Position numbers and translations under genes: made by a program. Below are positions 38,108 through 44,690 of a stretch of 64,000 nucleotides of DNA, piece after piece. The notes below the pieces were generated by a model that ran no database searches, was not told the DNA's origin, and saw nothing but the letters and a program-made list of their open reading frames with translations. Positions within the stretch are counted from its first letter, which is position 1. Each line of letters opens with the position of its first letter. This DNA is from Haemophilus parainfluenzae (GTDB taxonomy: Bacteria; Pseudomonadota; Gammaproteobacteria; Enterobacterales; Pasteurellaceae), in NCBI RefSeq assembly GCF_036288925.1, contig NZ_CP127167.1:1984001-2048000 (forward strand), written 5' to 3'.

Positions 38108-38909
38108 TGGCGGTTTGGGGGAGGATTTCCACCAGTTTGCCCGCCTCAAGTGCAGCTTGCACCCAGCTTTGCGGCAGCCACGCCACCGCCAGTCCGTCCA
38201 ACGCCGCTTGTTTCACCAGCAGGGTGGAATTAAACACCAGGCTTTCGGGCACGCGGATTTTCACCAACTGCTTGTTTTCCATAAATTCCCATTCGCTCAG
38301 GCGGTATTCGGGGTTAAAGGAAATCACGGCGCAGCGATGTTTTGCCAATTCCTTCAAAGCCTTAGGCGCGCCGAAGCGAGCAAGATAAACAGGCGACGCT
38401 ACCAGCGCCATTTGGTTGGGCGCGGAAATCGGCACCGCCACCATATCGCCCGCCACGTCTTTACCCGAGCGCACGCCGAAATCAAACCGCTCCGCCACGA
38501 TGTCGCAATAGCGGTTGTTGATAAAAATCTCCAGCTCCATATCGGGATTGTCCGCAAAAAAACCGCTTAATCTGGGGTAAATCAGCTCGTAGGCGGGGCG
38601 TTCGGGGCAGTTAATGCGGATTTTGCCGCGCATTTCGTGGGTGAAATCCACCAAGGCACCCAACTCCTGCTGAATGCCGCTAAACAGCGGCGCAATGCGT
38701 TCGAGCAGCTGCTGCCCCGCTTCGGTGGTGGATACGGCTCTGGTGGTGCGGTTTAACAACTTGATTTTCAGACGGCCTTCCAAATCGCTAATCCGGTGGC
38801 TCAAGGCGGAAGGCTGCACGTTTAACGCCTGCGCCGCTTTGCTGAAACTGCCGAGTTTTGCCACCTGCACAAAGGCGTAGAGGTCGTTGAATTGTTTGTT
38901 GTCGTTCAT
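38010..38909 (-). CDS. LysR-type transcriptional regulator of the island
   Basis: 299 residues. Winged helix at the N-terminus (DLYAFVQVAKLGSFSKAAQA, then QPSALSHRISDLEGRLKIKL near 32-51) and an effector domain of the CrgA/YafC-type group. It is divergent from the first hydrolase, the classical LysR layout, and three 15-bp T-N11-A sites in the island are its likely targets. The coding sequence carries an AG-type Neisseria uptake sequence (AGGCCGTCTGAA). Its 3' end overlaps, antisense, the truncated native gene at the left junction. Confidence 0.92.
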   Translation of the reverse strand: MNDNKQFNDLYAFVQVAKLGSFSKAAQALNVQPSALSHRISDLEGRLKIKLLNRTTRAVSTTEAGQQLLERIAPLFSGIQQELGALVDFTHEMRGKIRINCPERPAYELIYPRLSGFFADNPDMELEIFINNRYCDIVAERFDFGVRSGKDVAGDMVAVPISAPNQMALVASPVYLARFGAPKALKELAKHRCAVISFNPEYRLSEWEFMENKQLVKIRVPESLVFNSTLLVKQAALDGLAVAWLPQSWVQAALEAGKLVEILPQTAITYPPMYLYYPQNRHKTAAMAALIAALRVAGA

Positions 38910-38925
38910 CGCTGCTGCTCCATTG

Positions 38926-38940
38926 GTGAAATTTTCTCAC
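38926..38940. promoter_or_regulatory. Putative LysR operator 1 (hydrolase 1 / lysR)
   Basis: GTGAAATTTTCTCAC, a near palindrome with T-N11-A. Its centre (38933) is about 65 bp upstream of the predicted start of hydrolase 1 and 17 bp or more before the lysR ATG, so it could also serve autoregulation. Confidence 0.6.
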
Positions 38941-38963
38941 TAGCGTATAGCAATTTATCTGTC

Positions 38964-38991
38964 TTATCAAATAAATTCATCGGCTTATAAT
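38964..38991 (+). promoter_or_regulatory. Promoter of island hydrolase 1
   Basis: TTATCA, 16 bp, TATAAT (38986-38991); start expected near 38998. A wider inverted repeat AATTTAT/ATAAATT (38952-38977) covers the -35 region and may be a second, lower-affinity regulator site. Confidence 0.6.
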
Positions 38992-39032
38992 AATACGCCT
39001 GATCAACGTTCGACAAACAAGATAGAAACCCG

Positions 39033-40115
39033 ATGAAACGCAATATAATGAAAGGCTTGAAAGCCACATTCTTAACCGCAACGCTCGCTACAATCTTAGG
39101 AGGCAACGCCATGGCAGCAGATTACCGCAATAACCCGTTCACCTTAACTTACGACGGCGCCATCACTGAAAACGTGCAAGGCAAAGTGAATATCCACCCT
39201 GTGAAATACACCCAAAAACAAACCGGCATCGAAGTGGTGGCCAACGTTTACACACCGGTCAACTACGACGCCAAGAAAAAATACCCGACCATCGTGGTTG
39301 CCCACCCGAACGGCGGCGTGAAAGAACAAGTGGCCGGCCTGTACGCGCAGCGTTTGGCAGAGCAAGGCTATCTCACCATCGCCTTTGACGCAGCCTACCA
39401 AGGCGGCAGCGGCGGCACACCGCGCTACACCGATAAACCGCAAAACCGTATCGAAGACATCCGCTCGGCGGCGGACTTTATCAGCCAATATCCGGGCGCG
39501 GACGCCAGCCGCTTGGGCGTACTCGGCATTTGTGGCGGGGGCGGCTACACCATCAAAGCGGTGCAAACCGACAAACGCTTTAAAGCGGTGGCAACGCTAA
39601 GTATGTTCAACTCCGGCGACGTGCGAAGAAACGGTTTTATGCGCAGCCAAAAAGACACTATTCAAGAGCGTTTGGCAGACATCGCCAAAGTGCGCACCGA
39701 AGAAGCTGCGGGCGGCCCGATTCAATACACACCGGCTTTCGGTCAAAACATGACCGACGAACAAGTCGCCGCGCTGCCCTTCGAGCTGTACCGTCAAGGC
39801 TACCAATATTACGGCCAAACCCACGCTCACCCGAATTCGCAAACCAACAGCACCGTGGACAGTTTGCAGGATTTGATGGAGTTTGACGTCAACGCCAACG
39901 TGGATTTGATTAACCAACCGCTCTTGATGATGGCAGGCGACAAAGCCGACACCTTATACATGACCGAAGAAGTGTTCGCCAACGCCACCGGCACCAAAAA
40001 CAAAGAGCTGTACAAAATCAAAGGCGCCACCCATATGGAAACCTATTGGAAACAGCCCTATGTGGATCAAATCAGCAGCAAACTCACCGAATTTTTCGGC
40101 GCGAATTTGAAATAA
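39033..40115 (+). CDS. Exported alpha/beta hydrolase (dienelactone-hydrolase-like)
   Basis: 360 residues. Signal peptide about 1-29 (core LKATFLTATLATILGGNA, cleavage after AMA). The mature enzyme has an alpha/beta-hydrolase fold: oxyanion region VVAHPNGGVKEQ, nucleophile elbow LGICGGGGYT near residue 166 (a cysteine in place of serine, as in dienelactone hydrolase), acid in MMAGDKADTLY near 300, and catalytic histidine in IKGATHMETYW near 333. Substrate unknown; similar proteins are annotated as hydrolases of lactones or xylan-type esters. First gene rightward from the lysR-divergent promoter; own terminator made of Neisseria uptake sequences. Confidence 0.88.
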   Translation: MKRNIMKGLKATFLTATLATILGGNAMAADYRNNPFTLTYDGAITENVQGKVNIHPVKYTQKQTGIEVVANVYTPVNYDAKKKYPTIVVAHPNGGVKEQVAGLYAQRLAEQGYLTIAFDAAYQGGSGGTPRYTDKPQNRIEDIRSAADFISQYPGADASRLGVLGICGGGGYTIKAVQTDKRFKAVATLSMFNSGDVRRNGFMRSQKDTIQERLADIAKVRTEEAAGGPIQYTPAFGQNMTDEQVAALPFELYRQGYQYYGQTHAHPNSQTNSTVDSLQDLMEFDVNANVDLINQPLLMMAGDKADTLYMTEEVFANATGTKNKELYKIKGATHMETYWKQPYVDQISSKLTEFFGANLK

Positions 40116-40169
40116 CACCGGTAAAGTGCGGTCGGAATTTTGAAAATTTTTCTCACCGCAAAAACGAAC

Positions 40170-40206
40170 AATGCCGTCTGAAAATAAATTTTTCAGACGG
40201 CATTTT
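40170..40206 (+). terminator. Terminator made of an inverted pair of Neisseria uptake sequences
   Basis: ATGCCGTCTGAAAA / TTTTCAGACGGCAT with a short A/T loop, followed by TTTTA. Both arms are the full 12-mer AT-DUS of Neisseria. A perfect Haemophilus uptake signal stands 50 bases upstream (40122). Confidence 0.9.
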
Positions 40207-40210
40207 ATTG

Positions 40211-40225
40211 GTGAGAATTTTTCAC
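40211..40225. promoter_or_regulatory. Putative LysR operator 2 (flavodoxin operon)
   Basis: GTGAGAATTTTTCAC, a near-perfect palindrome with T-N11-A, centred about 66 bp upstream of the predicted start of the flavodoxin-reductase-cupin operon. Confidence 0.6.
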
Positions 40226-40248
40226 AGAGCCATTGCGATTTATGCGGA

Positions 40249-40277
40249 TTATCAAACCAATTCAACAGGTTTACACT
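40249..40277 (+). promoter_or_regulatory. Promoter of the flavodoxin operon
   Basis: TTATCA (40249-40254), 17 bp, TACACT (40272-40277), start near 40284; the -35 hexamer is the same as at the hydrolase 1 promoter. Confidence 0.55.
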
Positions 40278-40303
40278 ATGTTCAAGCCATTAAGGAGAAT
40301 AAG

Positions 40304-40906
40304 ATGAAGCATTCAAAATTGACCCGCCTCCGTTTTGTGCAAGGCGGTTTGGCGCTGCTGGCAGCAGGCGGACTGAATCTCAAAGCAAGCGCCGCAGGCA
40401 AAAGCGATACGCTGGTGGTGTACCTTTCCCGCACCGGCAACAACAAAGCCTTGGCGCAGTTTGTCGCCCAAAGCACGGGGGCGGATTTGGCCGCCATCGA
40501 AACCGCCGAACCTTATCCGCAAAATTATGCGCAAATGCGCGACCAAGCGGCACAAGAAATTGCAGACGGTGTGTTGCCACCGCTGAAAAACATGCCGAAC
40601 ATCGAGCCTTACCGCCGTATCGTCATCGTGTTCCCTACTTGGGCGATGCGCCTGCCCGCACCGGTGAAGAGTTTTTTAATCGGGCGCAACCTACGCGGCA
40701 AAACCATTCTGCCGCTCAACACCAATGCCGGTTACGGCGTGGGCAGCGGCTTTGAGGAAATCAAACTGCTGGCAGCAGGCGCGGACGTGCGCCTGGGTTT
40801 GTCGCTCAAAGGCGGCAACGAACGCGACGGCATTCTTTTGGTGATGAAAGGCAATGCCCTGACGCAGGCACAAAACCAAATCCGTCCGTGGCTGGCAAAA
40901 AATTAA
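40304..40906 (+). CDS. Flavodoxin-like protein with N-terminal export signal
   Basis: 200 residues from ATG 40304, which has TAAGGAG before it. The N-terminus (MKHSKLTRLRFVQGGLALLA, then AAGGLNLKASA) looks like an export signal; TRLRFVQ is one residue away from a Tat motif with its second arginine changed. The rest is a flavodoxin fold: phosphate loop LSRTGNNKALA near residue 42, the IVFPTWAMRLPAPVKSFL strand and loop near 109-126, and TNAGYGVGSGFEEIK near 141. It binds FMN by family knowledge; if exported folded it would need Tat. First gene of a three-gene operon with a 12-base gap to the reductase. Confidence 0.85.
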   Translation: MKHSKLTRLRFVQGGLALLAAGGLNLKASAAGKSDTLVVYLSRTGNNKALAQFVAQSTGADLAAIETAEPYPQNYAQMRDQAAQEIADGVLPPLKNMPNIEPYRRIVIVFPTWAMRLPAPVKSFLIGRNLRGKTILPLNTNAGYGVGSGFEEIKLLAAGADVRLGLSLKGGNERDGILLVMKGNALTQAQNQIRPWLAKN

Positions 40907-40918
40907 GAAGCAAATAAA

Positions 40919-41881
40919 ATGAAAACCAGAATTTTAGGCAAAGATTTAACTGTGTCCGCCATCGGGCTGGGCATTATGGGTATGGATCACGCTTACGGCA
41001 AGGCGGCAGATCGCGGCGAGATGATTGAGCTTATCCGCCATTCCATCGCGTTGGGCGGAAATTTTTTTGACACCGCGCCCATTTACGGCAAGGCCAATGA
41101 AATGCTACTGGGCGAAGCGGTGAAAGGCATGCGCCATCAAGCGGTGATCGCCACCAAATTCGGCATTGTGGGGCAAACTCATTCCGCCAGCGGCGTGGAG
41201 AATGTGCTGGACAGCCGCCCCGAATCCATCCGCAAGCAAGTGGACGAATCATTACGCAATCTGCAAACCGACTACATCGACCTGTATTACCAGCACCGCA
41301 TTGACCCGAATGTACCCGCCGAGGCTGTGGCGGAAGTAATGGGCGAATTGATTAAGGCAGGCAAAATCCGTCATTGGGGCGTGTCCAACGCGCCGATTGA
41401 GTATATGGCCGCCGCCCACGCCGTTACGCCCATTACCGCCACGGAGAACCAATATTCCATGGTGTTCCGCGCTCCCGAAAAAGCATTGTTTGCTTTTTGC
41501 GAAGCCAACCATATCGGCTTTGTGGCATACAGCCCACTGGGGAACGGCTTTTTAAGCGGCCGTTTTAATGCGCAGACCCAGTACGCCAAAGGCGATTTCC
41601 GCCGCATGATGAAGCGTTTTTCGGCGGATGTGATGACGAAAAACCAGCCTGTGTTGGACTTGCTGCACGAGCTCGCCGCCGCCAAATCCGCCACCGCCGC
41701 GCAAATCGTGTTGGCGTGGGAACTGGCGCAACGGGATTTCATCGTGCCGATCCCGGGGACGACCAAACAATCCCGTCTGCAAGAAAATTTGGGCGCGATG
41801 GCGGTTGAATTAAGTACCGATGAAGTGGCGCGTATCAATCAAAAATTAGATGCCATGCACATCGACGAAACGCATTTTTAA
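40919..41881 (+). CDS. Aldo/keto reductase
   Basis: 320 residues, (beta/alpha)8 NADPH-dependent reductase without a signal peptide, so cytoplasmic. Catalytic set D-Y-K-H: FFDTAPIYGKANE (D45, Y50 region), the lysine in VIATKFGIVG near 80, and the histidine in LYYQHRIDPN near 124. The C-terminal cofactor motif is IPIPGTTKQSRLQENL-like near 280. Closest to the YajO/YghZ-type or general aldehyde/quinone AKR group. Second gene of the operon, 12 bases from each neighbour. Confidence 0.93.
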   Translation: MKTRILGKDLTVSAIGLGIMGMDHAYGKAADRGEMIELIRHSIALGGNFFDTAPIYGKANEMLLGEAVKGMRHQAVIATKFGIVGQTHSASGVENVLDSRPESIRKQVDESLRNLQTDYIDLYYQHRIDPNVPAEAVAEVMGELIKAGKIRHWGVSNAPIEYMAAAHAVTPITATENQYSMVFRAPEKALFAFCEANHIGFVAYSPLGNGFLSGRFNAQTQYAKGDFRRMMKRFSADVMTKNQPVLDLLHELAAAKSATAAQIVLAWELAQRDFIVPIPGTTKQSRLQENLGAMAVELSTDEVARINQKLDAMHIDETHF

Positions 41882-41893
41882 CGGTCTAATACC

Positions 41894-42919
41894 ATGAAAA
41901 TTTTACAAAAACTGACCGCACTTTGCATGGCATTATCCAGCCTGACAGCGGTTGCGGAGGATAAAATGTCAACCACTTACACACCAGTCAATCAACAAAC
42001 CCTACAAGTGGCAGACGCTGCCCATTTTAGCGGCAACGCCGAGTTTGCCCGCCTACCTATAATGCCATCAAACGGCGATGTTGCGCCCGCTATTGTGCAT
42101 TTTGCCCCCAATGCGTTGACGGATTGGCACAGCCACAGCCAAGGGCAGTATTTGATCGTAACCGACGGCACGGGGCGTTTCCAAGAATGGGGCAAGCCCG
42201 TGCAAACCATTCAAAAAGGCGATGTAGTGTGGATTGCGCCCGATGTCAAACACTGGCACGGCGCGGGCAAATTCACGGCGATGAGCCATATCGCCATCAG
42301 TCCCGTCAAAGACAATCGCGTAACTTGGCTGGAAAAAGTAAGCCCTGAGGCAGATAAAAGCGCGGTCAAAAATTCAAAAGTTTTTGACGGTATATTCACC
42401 GCCAAACAGCGCAGTATCGTCCCGCTCGCCGTCGCCGCTACGATTGGCGACCAAGCAGGCGTAAAAACTGCCGCCGAAAATGCACTGGCAGCAGGCTTGA
42501 CGGTGAGCGAACTCAAGGAAGCTGTGTCGCACCAGTTTGCCTATATCGGCGCACCAAAAACCCTCAACGCCTTGACCACGCTCAAAGCCCTACTTGACGA
42601 ACGCACCGCCCAAGGCATCAAAGACCCGCAAGGCAAACCCGCCACGGATTTGGGCAAAGTAGATTATTACGCGCTCGGCACGCAAAAAATGGCGCAGCTT
42701 ACCCAAGCGGCGACTTCCCGCCCGATTTTTGATTTCGCTCCGGCGGTGGATTACGCCCTCAAAGCCGAACTGTTCGGCTACCAGTTCGCCCGCGATAATT
42801 TGGGCGATGTAGAGCGCGAACTCGCCACCCTCGGCTCGCTGCTCGCCTTCGGCGAAAGCGTCAACGGACAACTGCGCTCGCATTTAAGCGTGCTGAAAAA
42901 TTTGGGCTTAAGCGAGTAA
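41894..42919 (+). CDS. Cupin / carboxymuconolactone-decarboxylase-like protein, C-terminus cut by a stop
   Basis: 341 residues with a signal peptide (cleavage after about LTAVA, residue 21). Domain 1 is a cupin with metal ligands in DWHSHSQGQYLIV and KHWHGAGKF (residues about 77-120). Domain 2 (about 170-240) is a CMD/AhpD-like helical domain (TIGDQAGVKTAAENALAAGL, then HQFAYIGAPKTLNAL) without the CxxC of AhpD. After the TAA at 42917 the same frame stays open for 26 codons to a TGA at 42998 and reads GLAQIERQISPAQAANMQSV, which looks like the natural continuation, so the stop is probably a recent nonsense change. The signal sequence contains a perfect Haemophilus uptake signal. Confidence 0.85.
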   Translation: MKILQKLTALCMALSSLTAVAEDKMSTTYTPVNQQTLQVADAAHFSGNAEFARLPIMPSNGDVAPAIVHFAPNALTDWHSHSQGQYLIVTDGTGRFQEWGKPVQTIQKGDVVWIAPDVKHWHGAGKFTAMSHIAISPVKDNRVTWLEKVSPEADKSAVKNSKVFDGIFTAKQRSIVPLAVAATIGDQAGVKTAAENALAAGLTVSELKEAVSHQFAYIGAPKTLNALTTLKALLDERTAQGIKDPQGKPATDLGKVDYYALGTQKMAQLTQAATSRPIFDFAPAVDYALKAELFGYQFARDNLGDVERELATLGSLLAFGESVNGQLRSHLSVLKNLGLSE

Positions 42920-43027
42920 GGCTTGGCGCAGATTGAGCGGCAAATCAGCCCGGCGCAAGCGGCGAATATGCAAAGCGTGTGGGCAAGCGTGAAAGGCTGA
43001 AAGCGCGGTCGGTTTTGAGCAAATTTT

Positions 43028-43062
43028 AAGACCGTCTGCCCCCCTTGTCAGACGGCCTTTAT
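43028..43062 (+). terminator. Degraded Neisseria-type uptake-sequence terminator
   Basis: GACCGTCTG and CAGACGGCC face each other around a C-rich loop, followed by TTTATT. It resembles the other inverted DUS pairs but each arm has changes. Confidence 0.65.
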
Positions 43063-43064
43063 TC

Positions 43065-43079
43065 TTGAAAATTTCTCAC
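43065..43079. promoter_or_regulatory. Putative LysR operator 3 (hydrolase 2)
   Basis: TTGAAAATTTCTCAC, one base off the dyad of operator 1, with T-N11-A. Centre about 65 bp upstream of the predicted start of hydrolase 2. Confidence 0.55.
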
Positions 43080-43102
43080 AACATCATACTGATTTTACAG
43101 AA

Positions 43103-43130
43103 TTAACATTCTAACCCATTCCGCTATAAT
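43103..43130 (+). promoter_or_regulatory. Promoter of island hydrolase 2
   Basis: TTAACA (43103-43108), 16 bp, TATAAT (43125-43130); start near 43137. Confidence 0.6.
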
Positions 43131-43164
43131 GTCCCTAATCCAATCAAACACAAGGACAATCAAG

Positions 43165-44268
43165 ATGAAAAAATCCGCATTTTTTACCGCACTTTCGCTG
43201 GCGGCAGCCACGGCAACCGCCGCGCCGTTAAGCATTGAAAGCCAAGGCAGTTTTGCTGTGGGCGGTACGGTGAAAACCAGTCAAGGCCACTACAACCCAC
43301 GCCCTGAAATTACCCAAAATAAAACGGCTAACGACTTTATGGCGGTGTTCAACGCCAATATGCAAAATGGCGGGCAGACCCTGCACGGCGATCACGCAAC
43401 GGTGTGGTATCAAATCCCGACGGTTGCCAAAGCCTTGCCGCTGGTGTTTTTGCACGGCGCGGGGCAGTCAATGCGCACGTGGCAGACCACGCCTGACGGT
43501 CGTGAGGGCTGGAACAATATTTTCTTACGCAAAAATTACCCCGTTTTCCTCGTAGATCAACCGCGCCGAGGCTGGTCGGGACGTTCCACTGTGGACGGTG
43601 CGATTACTGCCACGCCCGACGATCAATTTTGGTTCGCCCAATTCCGTATGGGCGAATACCCGAAATTTTTTAAGGGCGTCGCTTTCCCGCAAGATGCCGC
43701 CAGCCTGAACCAATTTTTCCGCCAAATGACCCCGAACACCGGCGCCTTTGACGTAGGCGTGATTTCAGACAGCCTCAAAGCCCTGTTTGAGCGCGTGGGC
43801 GACGGCATGCTCGTTACCCATTCGCAAGGCGGCATCGCAGGTTGGTTTGCGGGCATCAAAGCGTCTGACAAAATCAAAGGGATTGCCGCCATTGAGCCGG
43901 GCAACTTCCCCTTCCCCGAAGGCGAAGTACCGCCCACCATCACCAGCGCATTCGGCGATATTGTTCCCGCCAAGATAAGTGCGGCGGATTTTGAAAAACT
44001 CACCAAAATGCCGATTATCATCTATTTTGGCGATAATATCAGTGATAAACCGTCCAAAATCCAAGGCGAAGACCAATGGAGCATCCGTCTCGCCCTCGCC
44101 CGCCAATGGGCGGATGTGGTGAACAAACATGGAGGCGATGTCAAAGTGGTGCATTTGCCAGAAGTGGGCATTCACGGCAACACCCATTTTATGATGCAGG
44201 ATTTGAATAATGCCGAGGTTGCCGAGCATTTGGCGGGTTGGTTGCAAGAAAAGGGGCTGAATAAATAA
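43165..44268 (+). CDS. Exported alpha/beta hydrolase (esterase/lipase type)
   Basis: 367 residues from ATG 43165 (AAGGACAATCAAG before it); an upstream in-frame ATG at 43129 lies over the -10 and is unlikely. Signal peptide about 1-20 (MKKSAFFTALSLAAATATAA). The mature part is an alpha/beta hydrolase: LVFLHGAGQSMRTW (oxyanion HG) near residues 90-103, VDQPRRGWSGRS near 129-140, nucleophile serine in LVTHSQGGIAGW near 220, and histidine in VGIHGNTHFMM near 340. Substrate unknown. The signal-peptide codons contain a perfect Haemophilus uptake signal (ACCGCACTTT). Own promoter and operator; ends in an inverted DUS terminator. Confidence 0.9.
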   Translation: MKKSAFFTALSLAAATATAAPLSIESQGSFAVGGTVKTSQGHYNPRPEITQNKTANDFMAVFNANMQNGGQTLHGDHATVWYQIPTVAKALPLVFLHGAGQSMRTWQTTPDGREGWNNIFLRKNYPVFLVDQPRRGWSGRSTVDGAITATPDDQFWFAQFRMGEYPKFFKGVAFPQDAASLNQFFRQMTPNTGAFDVGVISDSLKALFERVGDGMLVTHSQGGIAGWFAGIKASDKIKGIAAIEPGNFPFPEGEVPPTITSAFGDIVPAKISAADFEKLTKMPIIIYFGDNISDKPSKIQGEDQWSIRLALARQWADVVNKHGGDVKVVHLPEVGIHGNTHFMMQDLNNAEVAEHLAGWLQEKGLNK

Positions 44269-44270
44269 CA

Positions 44271-44303
44271 AAATGCCGTCTGAAATTTTCAGACGGCATT
44301 TCG
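44271..44303 (+). terminator. Inverted Neisseria uptake-sequence terminator
   Basis: AAATGCCGTCTGAAA / TTTCAGACGGCATTT with almost no loop; both arms are full AT-DUS 12-mers. Right-most clear Neisseria mark of the island. Confidence 0.88.
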
Positions 44304-44395
44304 TATCTCAAAAACTTTCTAAAATCCTACCGCGCTTTTTAGAAAATCGCTTTATTCGGGGAGTCGGCTTTTTCCCTTTGAGTATAAGGCATCGG

Positions 44396-44637
44396 GATGT
44401 GGGTCAGCATATATTGGCGCATGGCAATCGGAACATGGCCGTTATTATTTAGATGGTGGTGAAACCGTGAAACTCTCTGGTTTTGGAAATAGCAATGCGA
44501 AATTGATCTATGAACCTGTTTCAGGGTTAAGTTTAGAAGCGGGTGTATCGAACCTCTTTGATAAAAACTACTACTATCAAGCTGGCTACCCAGAAGAAGG
44601 ACGCATTTATTTCGGCAATATCCGATATAAATTCTAA
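44396..44637 (+). pseudogene. C-terminal remnant of a TonB-dependent receptor
   Basis: The frame ending at TAA 44635-44637 reads YIGAWQSEHGRYYLDGG, KLSGFGNSNAKLIYEP, LSLEAGVSNLFDKNYYYQAG and ends GRIYFGNIRYKF. These are the last beta-strands of an outer-membrane siderophore/haem receptor, including the NLFDK motif and the terminal aromatic F. About 80 residues of a protein that normally has 600-800 remain, with no start. The loss of its 5' part coincides with the right edge of the island, so the receptor was removed when the island came in. Confidence 0.85.
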
Positions 44638-44640
44638 AAT

Positions 44641-44681
44641 AAAAAACGGGCAACTTGTAAAACAGGTTGCCCGTCGTTTTT
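44641..44681. terminator. Terminator between the receptor remnant and hldE
   Basis: AAAAAACGGGCAAC / GTTGCCCG...GTTTTT, bidirectional; serves the receptor remnant and hldE, which converge. Confidence 0.8.
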
Positions 44682-44690
44682 ATAAAGCCA

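Larger units (their letters stand above)
37990..44395. mobile_element. GC-rich island of Neisseria-type DNA
   Basis: Between a truncated native gene on the left and a TonB-receptor stump on the right the sequence changes to GC-rich codons (GGC, GCC, CTG). It contains Neisseria uptake sequences: GCCGTCTGAA as inverted pairs at 40170 and 44271, a degraded pair at 43030, and AGGCCGTCTGAA inside the LysR gene at about 38765. No integrase, transposase, direct repeat or tRNA is seen, so entry by natural transformation is more likely than by a mobile element. It also holds Haemophilus uptake signals at 40122, 41914 and 43183. Exact ends are estimates. Confidence 0.8.

Noticed and set aside
40141..40156. 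Fourth operator-like sequence, TGAAAATTTTTCTCAC
   Set aside because: It lies before a terminator with no promoter behind it, has one base too many, and forms the usual A/T flank of the uptake signal at 40122.
43765..44271. Long minus-strand open frame opposite hydrolase 2 (and similar ones opposite other island genes)
   Set aside because: GC-rich codons produce long antisense frames by chance; no ribosome sites or family motifs.
37938..44340. ACCGCGCTTTT present near both ends of the island as an attachment repeat
   Set aside because: Each copy is a one-off variant of the common uptake signal, not at the junctions, and there is no integrase.
44339..44653. Minus-strand open frame of 104 codons opposite the receptor remnant
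   Set aside because: The plus strand reads as the conserved end of a TonB receptor; the minus frame has no support.
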